Assembly: GCA_900550635.1 (NCBI GenBank)
Contig: URSZ01000074.1
Coordinates: 1 to 11,584, forward strand
Origin: an uncultured Prevotella sp.
Lineage (GTDB): Bacteria > Bacteroidota > Bacteroidia > Bacteroidales > Bacteroidaceae
Direction of reading: 5' to 3'
Length of the DNA stretch: 11,584 nt
Each line of letters opens with the position of its first letter. The first letter of the stretch is position 1. This document shows positions 1 through 6,608 of this stretch, piece by piece. The position numbers and the translations under genes are program-made. The notes beneath the pieces were generated by a model. That model saw only the letters and a list, made by a program, of their open reading frames with translations. It was not told where the DNA came from and ran no database searches.

Positions 1-74
1 AGCCTCTTGTCGGATTCGAACCAACGACCCCGAGATTACAAATCACGTGCTCTGGCCAACTGAGCTAAAGAGGC
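1..74 (-). tRNA. tRNA-Thr (anticodon TGT)
   Basis: The minus strand folds into a complete cloverleaf. The 7-bp acceptor stem GCCTCTT/AAGAGGC is perfectly paired. The D arm is GCTC/GAGC, the anticodon loop TTTGTAA gives anticodon TGT (threonine, ACA codons), and the T arm GTTGG-TTCGAAT-CCGAC is canonical. The anticodon stem has one apparent T-T mismatch (positions 29-41). The discriminator base is the window's first base, so whether a CCA end is encoded cannot be seen. The SRP RNA lies only about 5 bases upstream in transcription, which suggests both are processed from one transcript. Confidence 0.96.
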
Positions 75-78
75 GGGG

Positions 79-177
79 TGGGTAAGCTCTCTGCATCGCG
101 CTGCTACAACCAGCCTACCTTTGCTGCAATCACGCCCTGGAGGATTCAGAGGGAGCTAACCGTACAGCACTTACCCG
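79..177 (-). ncRNA. ffs: Small bacterial signal recognition particle RNA (4.5S-type)
   Basis: SRP RNA binds the Ffh GTPase and targets nascent membrane and secreted proteins to the inner membrane. On the minus strand the ends pair as GGGTAAG (170-176) with CTTACCC (80-86), giving a rod-like RNA of about 97 nt. The centre carries the conserved SRP apical signature: CTCCAGG, then GCGTGATTGC, then AGCAAAGGTAGGCTGG. This corresponds to the CAGG / tetraloop / AGCA asymmetric-loop region of domain IV that Ffh recognises. The apical loop (GTGA-like) differs from the E. coli GGAA. The terminal boundaries are estimated from pairing and may be off by a few bases. It sits directly upstream of the tRNA-Thr and behind a strong promoter. 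Confidence 0.87.
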
Positions 178-192
178 TTTGGTAATGCGGTG

Positions 193-223
193 CAAAATTA
201 TGTAATCATTCCGAAACGGCAAA
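193..223 (-). promoter_or_regulatory. Bacteroidota-type promoter of the SRP RNA / tRNA-Thr unit
   Basis: On the minus strand a TTTG -33 box (220-223) is followed by exactly 19 bases and then TAATTTTG (193-200), which matches the Bacteroidota primary sigma -7 consensus TAnnTTTG. Transcription would start near 185-188, leaving about 10 bases before the SRP RNA 5' end, consistent with 5' trimming. Confidence 0.8.
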
Positions 224-583
224 ATTTTTATGCCTGTTTTTACGAAAAAGTAAATTTCGGCAAATTGTTCCCCTATCCTATCCGTTTTTGTCTGCCACGG
301 GAAAGCGGGTTTCCTACACCCCCAAAAAAAGGTCGGACATATTTCAAAATACAAGGCACATATTTTAAAATTTCTCAGACATATTTTTTCTTTTCTCCTA
401 TGTAGGTATAACGCATTGAAAATGAGTACCCATTTTTCGCACCCCGAAAAGGGCATTTTCTTTCCCCGGTTTTCGTGTTTTAAATGTCTGTTTTCGCCTT
501 TGCCTTTACGGGGTAAAAAACACATTATTCCGTCACACCATACTTCGAGCGAAACACAATACAAGGATAATGCAGCTGAAAAT
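224..583. other. AT-rich intergenic region without a supported gene
   Basis: This stretch separates the SRP RNA promoter from the terminator of the left large gene. Apart from the repeat element at 323-393 I find no gene. The open frames here are short, run on both strands, cross the repeat and the promoter, and have low-complexity translations. The part from 394 to 583 shows no recognisable promoter, RNA fold or conserved motif. Confidence 0.6.
323..393. repeat. Intergenic 21-bp-periodic element, copy A
   Basis: The element begins with C followed by seven A (323-330). Three units follow, with ACATATTT at 337-344, 358-365 and 379-386, exactly 21 bp apart. The first two units continue into A-rich inverted halves (CAAAAT, TAAAAT), and the third runs into a T tract. 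Positions 323-371 match copy C (11362-11410) at 45 of 49 bases by eye. The third unit begins with the same 17 bases as copy B unit 3, TCTCAGACATATTTTTT. It lies about 110 bp upstream of the SRP RNA promoter. I do not recognise a named repeat family. Confidence 0.8.
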
Positions 584-620
584 GCAAAACACCCGCGCCG
601 GAATGACCGACGCGGGTGTT
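584..620 (-). terminator. Intrinsic terminator of the left large gene
   Basis: A perfect 10-bp stem, AACACCCGCG with CGCGGGTGTT (588-597 and 611-620), with a 13-base loop, begins 21 bases after the stop codon. It is followed on the minus strand by a TTTT tract (584-587). The GC-rich stem plus T run is a standard Rho-independent terminator. It separates this gene from the SRP RNA/tRNA unit downstream. Confidence 0.85.
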
Positions 621-641
621 CTTTTATCGGAAAAGGGTTGT

Positions 642-3600
642 TTACTTGACGAGGACTTTCTTCTTTCCTACGATGTAAATGCCCTTTGCGAGGTTCCTGG
701 TTGCTTCGGCAGCATTGACGTTACGTTTAACGAGCACGCCGTCGATTGTGTAGACGTCTACAATCTCGTTTTCGGTCTCGACGATTTCAACGTTCTTGAT
801 GTCGTTGATTATGCCGTTGATTGTGATGGTCTTGTCAACCGTACCGCCGAGGCTCTTAACCTTCGTTACGTCGATGTAACCGCCGCGGCCGGGGATAAAT
901 ATTTCAGCGTCGGTAGCAACGTTGAGTATCGAATTCTCGAAGTACAGGCTTGCCTGGCCCGTTATGGACATACCTTCGAGCGTGCCGACCAGTCCGTTGG
1001 GCGAAACGGCCGAGGTGTCGGTAATTGCGTCGGCAGCAACGTCGGGCAGGTTGAACGTTAGCGGCTGGCAACCGTTCTCGTCAGGTTCGGCCGTAGTAAC
1101 TACTATGAATGGCTCTCCGGCCTCGAACTCATCCTTTGCGGTGAGCGTGAGTGTGTACGAGGATTCACCGCCAGCCGGGTCGGCTTGGACAGCTATGCCA
1201 TCTACTGCGTATGTCTCAACACCCGCGTTGAGGTCGGCTATCGTGCCTGCCTCCACAGCCCACGGCAATGTGATTATCGAAGTGCTTTGGGCGGGATAGT
1301 CGGGAATGTTGATTGTTCCGTCGGTCTGTTCGGCCACGGGGTCGAATCTCCACAACTGCTGGTCGCCGTTGTTAGACGGATAATTGAGGATTATCCTGTT
1401 CGTTCCGTCAGTCTTGATACAATCCATCGGGTCTTTCACTCCCACTTGCTGGAGCTTGAAGCAGCCTTTGCCATAGTAATGGAACTGGTAGGCAGCCTTG
1501 TCGCCGCTCATGAGCGGACTGTTGCCTGCTCCCTGGCCGCGGTATGCACCCCAGTACTGTCCGGTGCCGAGGTTCTGTATTGCGAACTGCATTTCCCACG
1601 GCTTGGATTCTTCACCTTCGGCAACCGCTTCGTCGCTCTCAATCGGCACTAAGCGCCAGATAGAGTAAACGTCCAGATATTCGCGGCCGTCGTTCTGGTA
1701 ATCACCTATCTTTATCTTTGCGCCGGTAGAGACATCGGCTATGTATATCGGCTGCTCGATAGCGAAGGAATAATTTTCGTCAGTAACGCCGGAACGTATC
1801 ACGTACCACTCGTAAGGCTGCGGCAGTATCACGTGGCTCATGAACTCGTCGTAACCGTTGTTCACCTTGGCTACTGCACTGTTGACCTGCTCCTTGGTGG
1901 GGCGTTTGGGGTCTACGGAGTTACGCGCCTCGTCAAGAAGAACGTCGAAGTTGTCGATAGCCGCAGCGTCGTCGATTTCGCCAATCCTGTCGCCGTCGTA
2001 AGCAAGGCTGACAAGTTCCTTGTATTCCTTATAAAGGTTTACAAGTTCCGTGGTATCAACGTATGCTTCCTGCAGTTTCTTTATTGCAGCCGTAAGTTCG
2101 TGAATCGGCGTTTCGGAAGTAATGTCGATAGCAGTGTATTCGGCATACTTGTCGAGTATCACCTTAAGCTCGTCAGCAGCCAGGCGCACCTCTTCGATGT
2201 AGTTGTACTGTATGCTCTCGGGGTCGAGGCCGGTGTAGAGCTGGAACTCGGCGCAGTTCCACGCTATGCCGGTAATCTCGGGGTGAGCATACGTGCGTGA
2301 AGTGCCTATCACCGGGTCGCCGCCCTCGTAGTTGGTGTAGGTGTTCATTATCACGAAACGTATGTACTTGTACTCCCCGCCGAGCTCTATCATAGGCGAC
2401 GTATAGGGCACGGACATCATTTCCTTGGGTACGCCCTCGGTAATCTCGCCCACCTTGGTCCAGTCCTTGGTGTTAGAGTCGCGCACGTCGTTGAACAGCC
2501 CTTCATCATTTGTGGCGTAGATGGCTATCTCGCTCGGGTTGTCGTGGTAGTTAGGATCCTGACGGCCCAGGAACTCGAAGAAGAACTGCGAAACGGGCTC
2601 CTTGAGCGCAACGTTCAGGTTATGATAGCCGGCTCCGGTGGATTGTGGGAAGTTTTCATACAGATAATCCTCCCACTCCTCCACAGTGAGGTCTTCCTTG
2701 TTGGCCACGTCGCGATTCCAGGCCGAATGAAGTATCGTGCTCTTGTCACCGTCGATGAGGTTGGAAATGTTGCCCCAGCTGTTGGTATCGATACTGTTTG
2801 TGCTGAGCTGCGAGGCGTCGGTTACAAGCGCCACTCGCGAGCCGATAGACGTGCCATAAAGGTTGTTGCCCGTTTCGAGGAGCGAGGCAAGTTGCGAGTA
2901 GAGCGCGTCGCGGTCGATATACGTGGAATCTACAAGGCGGTAAGCAGCTTGAAGCGCGGCGATGTCGGCTTCGGTAATCGTTCCGGCACTGAGTTTTCCT
3001 TCTGCGGCAGCTATGGCTTCATCCAAAGCGTCGCAAGCCTCTTTCATGCCGGGAACGGTGAAATATTCCGACGTAGGCAGGGCCTCGGCCTCGTAAACCT
3101 GCATTTCGCTAAGGTTGAACGTTATGCCCGTGGTCTGCGGCGAGGCGAAGGTCCGCACGCTGCCCGGCCCGCTGTTCACCGTGCCTTTCACCACGAAGCG
3201 CAGGTATTTGTAATCTGCCCCGAGGTCGATTACGGGCGACGAGAAATGTCCGAGCGCCACCCTGACGGGGAAGTTGTATTCTGCGGCGGTCATGTCGATT
3301 ATCTCCGTCCACAAGGAGGAGTCGGCCGCAGCGGTGCTTTTTGCAAGTTCGTCGTCGTTGGTGCCGTAGATTGTTATGTGGTTAGGTGTGTCGCAATAAG
3401 AGGCGTCGTTGCGTCCGGTGAACTCAAAGGTGATTTTCGACACCGGTTCGTCGAGCGCAAATTGCAGGTTGTGCCACCCGTCGCCACTCCCGAGCGGCAG
3501 GCCGGCCGTGGAGTAACGCGCGCGGTCCCACGCGGAGTGGAAAACCGTAGAGGTGGAGCCGTCGATGAGGTGTTTGTAGGCCGAGCCGTCGCTCGTGCTC

Positions 3601-5948
3601 TGCGTGTTGGCGCTTATCTGGTCTTCGCGCGTTATGAGCGCCTTGTAATCATTGGCTTTGTTGTGCGAGGTGCGTGCGCTGTCCAAGGAGAGTGACATTT
3701 CCTCTGCAAGGAACGCCTGCGCGCCCTGGTTTACGAGGCGGTCAATCTGCTCCTGGTCGGTTACGTGGCGCAAATACCATTCGGCCACGGAGTTGCCCGA
3801 GCCGTCCTGCTTCACGATGAGCCCTTCACGGCTCATGCCGTCGTTATAACTTGCGACAGCGAGGCTCGTGTAGTTTCCGCCGCCGTATATGTGGAACTGT
3901 CCGGGCATTGCCTTAAGCCATTCTATTGTCTGGTCGGTTTCGTGCGCGGGTGTCATGACCACGTTTGTGCCGCCCTCGGGAACAGTGCCTATATACTCGC
4001 CCGAGGCCACGTTCTTAACGGAGAATTTGCCGTCGGCGAGCTTCTCGATGTACCACAGCTGCGTTGCGTTGCCTGTGTCGGTAGAGGCGTAGGCGAGCTG
4101 CCGGTCTTCGTTCACGCACAGCGACTTGGTTATGCCCTGGTAGTGCTCAAAGCCGGAATAAGCATTCACGATGTTGTAGTAGCCCGTCTCCACGGGGTGC
4201 ACGCCCGTTGCCATGAGTTCGCCGATGGCTGCGCGCAGGTCGGCGCTGTATTGTGCGAGCGTCTCGTCGGAAGCGCCGTCCAAAATTGCTGCCTGGGCCT
4301 GTTCGTACAGGCTGTAGGTTGTTTCATACTTGGTCCGGTCGGTAAATCCCGGGTCGGTGCCGAACTCGAACCCGTAAAGCTTGAATATCGTGCCCACGCT
4401 GTCAACAAGGGCCTGCAACTCGTCGCCCGGGCCGGAGGCTTCGCGCGGGGCGTAGATTTGCAGTTCGGAGAGGTTGAAGGTAACGCCCGTGATTTCCGGA
4501 ACGGCGAACATGCGGGAATCCACCTTGTTCATGTGCGTCGTGCCTTTCACCACGAAGCGCAGGTATTTGAAAGCCTGCGGCATGTTGATTACCGGCGACT
4601 GCCAGGGTATTTCGGTTACGAGCACGTCGCCTGGAAAATCGGTGTTCTCTGGGGTAAGTTCGGTTATGCGCACCCACTTGTCCTGGTCAGCGTTCGATGT
4701 GCTCTCCCAGAGTGCGGGGTCGTTGGTGGCGAATATCTCGATGTCGTTGGGGTTGTCGTGCCAGTCGGAGTTGCGCCCCAGGTACTCGAAGCGGAACGAG
4801 CTCACCGGCTCGGAGAGTTCGAATTGCAGGTTGTGATAACCGGGGTCGGAATTTATGCCGCCGCTCAGCGTGGCCAGCGTTGCCACCCACGATTCCTCAG
4901 TTGTGGAACCCGAAGCCATTTCGTCGCTCCAGACGGAGTGGAATATGGTGCTCACGTCGCCGTCGATGAGATTGGCGTAAGCGCCGCCGTCGTCGGTCGA
5001 CAGGCTGTTCGATTTAATCTGTTCGGCTATGCCGAGCTGCGATTCCCATATCAGCGACGCGCCGCTGTCAGCCTCTTTGGCCAGTGCGATGTCGGCATAT
5101 ATGGCTTTGTGGTCGGAATAATACTCGCCTGCTTCGTTGGCAGCGGGGCAAATCACGGAACGCTCCACTGTGGTGCCTTTCGACGCAAAGATGAAGTCTA
5201 TCTTATGATCGGCCACGTTGGGATAAGTGCCCCAGATGTCGAGCGTGCCGGGCCCGCCCTCGGTTTCCGCGGCCGCTTTCCACGTGTCTATGCACGGGTA
5301 TGAGTAGTTCACGAGCAGGTCGTAACCTTCCGACTTGTCATTCAGGTTGAAGTCGGCGTTGAACACGAACGGCAGGCTTGGAGCCAGGCCGCGCACCGTC
5401 TCCTTGATGAGCTTGGCCGATTCCACGCGGGCCTCCTCGCTCACGTGGTCGAAGTGCGTGTTGAGGTAAACGAAACTCGCTCCCGTGGCCACGTCTTCGA
5501 GCACTGCCCACACGGCAATGCGGTTGCACGAGGCGTTCCAGCCTATCGACGGTTCGTTGGGCGTGGGCGACAGCCAGAAATGCCCGCTGTTTACGAGGCG
5601 GAACTTGTCGGCACGGTAGAACAAAGGCGTGCCCTCGCCCTTGGTGCCGTCGTCGCGCCCGGCAAAGATGCTTGCGTAGCCGTCCAGCCCGGCCTTGACA
5701 TCCTCATACTGCTGCGGCACGGCCTCTTGCACGCCGAGCAGGTCGGGCTGCACTTCTTTAATAAGGGCACAAACTCTGTCAATGCGGTTTGTCCACTGGT
5801 TTTCGGCCGCATCCGACGTGTTTAGGACGCGGATGTTGAACGACATGACGCGCAAATCAATTGCACCGCCCGGGTCGCCCCGCAAAGGGCTCACCCATGC
5901 CCCGAGCACCAAAGCGCACAGGAGCATTAAAAGTTTCCTTCGTTTCAT
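642..5948 (-). CDS. Giant secreted multimodular protein: EEP phosphodiesterase domain, three F5/8C modules, ricin-like domains, T9SS tail
   Basis: The protein is 1768 aa. Residues 1-24 form a signal peptide (MKRRK, then a hydrophobic LLMLLCALVLGAW core) with no convincing lipobox. Residues 29-290 are an endonuclease/exonuclease/phosphatase (DNase I-like) domain with its usual residues visible: N38 (SFNIR), E75 (QEA), Y111-R112, H165 (NTHFDH), D199/N201 (NADFN), D251 (IDFIF) and D279-H280 (SDH). This implies a metal-dependent phosphodiesterase; the substrate is unknown. F5/8 type C modules follow at about 298-502, 770-953 and 1038-1240, each with a LIDG..ST..HS.W signature. They alternate with FIVAR-like helical linkers (505-583, 962-1030, 1250-1370) and ricin-like regions (588-727, 1378-1537) with QxW motifs (QLW). 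A beta-rich domain (about 1550-1715) precedes a type A-like T9SS sorting tail (DVYTIDG...KGIYIVGKKKVLVK). I chose the ATG at 5948 because it starts the signal peptide; the frame stays open upstream, but that extension would begin inside the promoter -7 box. The gene is a paralogue of the one at 6609-11141. Confidence 0.93.
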   Translation of the reverse strand: MKRRKLLMLLCALVLGAWVSPLRGDPGGAIDLRVMSFNIRVLNTSDAAENQWTNRIDRVCALIKEVQPDLLGVQEAVPQQYEDVKAGLDGYASIFAGRDDGTKGEGTPLFYRADKFRLVNSGHFWLSPTPNEPSIGWNASCNRIAVWAVLEDVATGASFVYLNTHFDHVSEEARVESAKLIKETVRGLAPSLPFVFNADFNLNDKSEGYDLLVNYSYPCIDTWKAAAETEGGPGTLDIWGTYPNVADHKIDFIFASKGTTVERSVICPAANEAGEYYSDHKAIYADIALAKEADSGASLIWESQLGIAEQIKSNSLSTDDGGAYANLIDGDVSTIFHSVWSDEMASGSTTEESWVATLATLSGGINSDPGYHNLQFELSEPVSSFRFEYLGRNSDWHDNPNDIEIFATNDPALWESTSNADQDKWVRITELTPENTDFPGDVLVTEIPWQSPVINMPQAFKYLRFVVKGTTHMNKVDSRMFAVPEITGVTFNLSELQIYAPREASGPGDELQALVDSVGTIFKLYGFEFGTDPGFTDRTKYETTYSLYEQAQAAILDGASDETLAQYSADLRAAIGELMATGVHPVETGYYNIVNAYSGFEHYQGITKSLCVNEDRQLAYASTDTGNATQLWYIEKLADGKFSVKNVASGEYIGTVPEGGTNVVMTPAHETDQTIEWLKAMPGQFHIYGGGNYTSLAVASYNDGMSREGLIVKQDGSGNSVAEWYLRHVTDQEQIDRLVNQGAQAFLAEEMSLSLDSARTSHNKANDYKALITREDQISANTQSTSDGSAYKHLIDGSTSTVFHSAWDRARYSTAGLPLGSGDGWHNLQFALDEPVSKITFEFTGRNDASYCDTPNHITIYGTNDDELAKSTAAADSSLWTEIIDMTAAEYNFPVRVALGHFSSPVIDLGADYKYLRFVVKGTVNSGPGSVRTFASPQTTGITFNLSEMQVYEAEALPTSEYFTVPGMKEACDALDEAIAAAEGKLSAGTITEADIAALQAAYRLVDSTYIDRDALYSQLASLLETGNNLYGTSIGSRVALVTDASQLSTNSIDTNSWGNISNLIDGDKSTILHSAWNRDVANKEDLTVEEWEDYLYENFPQSTGAGYHNLNVALKEPVSQFFFEFLGRQDPNYHDNPSEIAIYATNDEGLFNDVRDSNTKDWTKVGEITEGVPKEMMSVPYTSPMIELGGEYKYIRFVIMNTYTNYEGGDPVIGTSRTYAHPEITGIAWNCAEFQLYTGLDPESIQYNYIEEVRLAADELKVILDKYAEYTAIDITSETPIHELTAAIKKLQEAYVDTTELVNLYKEYKELVSLAYDGDRIGEIDDAAAIDNFDVLLDEARNSVDPKRPTKEQVNSAVAKVNNGYDEFMSHVILPQPYEWYVIRSGVTDENYSFAIEQPIYIADVSTGAKIKIGDYQNDGREYLDVYSIWRLVPIESDEAVAEGEESKPWEMQFAIQNLGTGQYWGAYRGQGAGNSPLMSGDKAAYQFHYYGKGCFKLQQVGVKDPMDCIKTDGTNRIILNYPSNNGDQQLWRFDPVAEQTDGTINIPDYPAQSTSIITLPWAVEAGTIADLNAGVETYAVDGIAVQADPAGGESSYTLTLTAKDEFEAGEPFIVVTTAEPDENGCQPLTFNLPDVAADAITDTSAVSPNGLVGTLEGMSITGQASLYFENSILNVATDAEIFIPGRGGYIDVTKVKSLGGTVDKTITINGIINDIKNVEIVETENEIVDVYTIDGVLVKRNVNAAEATRNLAKGIYIVGKKKVLVK
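732..773. repeat. Long exact direct repeat, left copy (gene 3' end)
   Basis: These 42 bases are identical to 6699-6740. They lie in a wider region (about 642-1000 against 6609-6965) where the two paralogous genes remain very similar at the DNA level. The segment encodes part of the T9SS sorting tail (NEIVDVYTIDGVL). Direct repeats about 6 kb apart could support recombination or gene conversion between the paralogues. Confidence 0.9.
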
Positions 5949-6053
5949 AATACGTTGTTTTTTATTGTTATAAATTGAGGTGTCATTGCCTGCAAGCCCT
6001 ATATCCGCACGCATAGCATTGAAGCGGCGGACATCGGCAGGGAAACTACGCTT

Positions 6054-6061
6054 CAAAATTA
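6054..6061 (-). promoter_or_regulatory. Probable -7 box of the left large gene
   Basis: TAATTTTG on the minus strand matches TAnnTTTG and is identical to the SRP promoter -7 box. The expected TTTG -33 box, 19-20 bases upstream, is absent; that position is occupied by a run of seven G (6080-6086). Initiation near 6047 would give a leader of about 100 nt before the ATG at 5948. The leader is AT-rich next to the start codon and has no Shine-Dalgarno sequence, as is usual for Bacteroidota. The missing -33 box suggests a weaker or activator-dependent promoter. Confidence 0.5.
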
Positions 6062-6079
6062 GTATAAATTAATAAATCA

Positions 6080-6086
6080 CCCCCCC
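6080..6086. repeat. Seven-base C/G homopolymer at the promoter
   Basis: Seven consecutive C on the plus strand (seven G on the minus strand) lie 18 bases upstream of the -7 box, about where a -33 element would be. Such tracts can change length by slippage, but at seven bases the rate would probably be modest. Confidence 0.6.
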
Positions 6087-6540
6087 GAAATAGTTAATTT
6101 ATAGTTAAATTTAAAAATTTTGCAGCTGTTTGGCGTTTTTCCGTGCCCTATTACATGGGGCGCACACCTATTCCGGCAAAAAACACGGCACGAAAGTATT
6201 GCTTGCCTGTTAACAGACTTTCTCGGAAAAATTAAGTTTACGTTAAATCAGACAACATTCCTGCCGTTCCGGAAAACTGCTTATCCGCGCGTTGCGCCCT
6301 CCGCAGGAGCAAGGGGAAATTACAAGGCACATATTTCAAAATATGTCAGACATATTTTGAAATATCTCAGACATATTTTTTGCCCCCTGAAAACCCGTTC
6401 GAAAATAGCTCCGAAAATGCGGACAAAACGCAGACACGCACCGGGACAACCGGCACACACGTCAAACAAACACGTGAATCTGCCGGATTCGTGCCATTGT
6501 CGTAGAGATGGGATTTATCGCGTCTACCCGGGTAGCGCAG
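6087..6540. other. Intergenic region between the two large genes
   Basis: This is AT-rich sequence between the promoter region of the left gene and the terminator of the right gene. The only structure I can support is the 21-bp-periodic element at 6323-6385. The open frames here are short, run through the repeat and resemble no known protein. I found no second promoter matching TTTG-N19-TAnnTTTG and no RNA gene. Confidence 0.55.
6323..6385. repeat. Intergenic 21-bp-periodic element, copy B
   Basis: ACATATTT occurs at 6329-6336, 6350-6357 and 6371-6378, again exactly 21 bp apart. The first unit is part of an inverted repeat, ACATATTT-CA-AAATATGT (6329-6346), and the second continues as TGAAATAT. 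The third ends in a T tract. The reverse complement of this copy also aligns well with copy C, so the element is largely palindromic. It lies between the terminator of the right gene and the promoter of the left gene. Confidence 0.8.
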
Positions 6541-6584
6541 GCAAAACGAAGAATCCCGCACCGGGGTGAAGCGGTGCGGGATTC
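6541..6584 (-). terminator. Intrinsic terminator of the right large gene
   Basis: A perfect 13-bp stem, GAATCCCGCACCG with CGGTGCGGGATTC (6551-6563 and 6572-6584), with an 8-base loop, begins 24 bases after the stop codon. On the minus strand it is followed by TTCGTTTT. The strong GC stem and T-rich tail make this a confident Rho-independent terminator. It implies the two large genes are transcribed separately. Confidence 0.88.
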
Positions 6585-6608
6585 GAAAGTGTTATGCGGG
6601 AAAAGAGG

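Noticed and set aside
323..393. The repeats as a CRISPR array
   Set aside because: There are only three units of 21 bp with no spacers between them, and no cas genes are present.
130..564. Minus-strand frame of 144 codons
   Set aside because: It runs through the SRP RNA, its promoter and the repeat element, with a composition unlike the neighbouring genes.
570..1061. Plus-strand frame whose translation resembles that of the plus-strand frame at 6594-7733
   Set aside because: The similarity is explained by the DNA similarity of the two paralogous gene 3' ends read on the wrong strand. It also crosses the terminator.
3765..5303. Long plus-strand open frame of 512 codons antisense to the EEP/F5/8C region; similar frames at 2544-3695, 6594-7733 and 8916-9881
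   Set aside because: They lie wholly inside well-supported minus-strand genes. Their translations are low-complexity and rich in Val, Gly, Arg and Ala, as expected from the complement of GC-biased codons, and they match no domain I know.
5949..6056. N-terminal extension of the left large protein by 36 codons (and likewise 11142-11249 for the right protein)
   Set aside because: The extension would start at a TTG inside the -7 promoter box and would bury the signal peptide. The two extensions share no sequence similarity.
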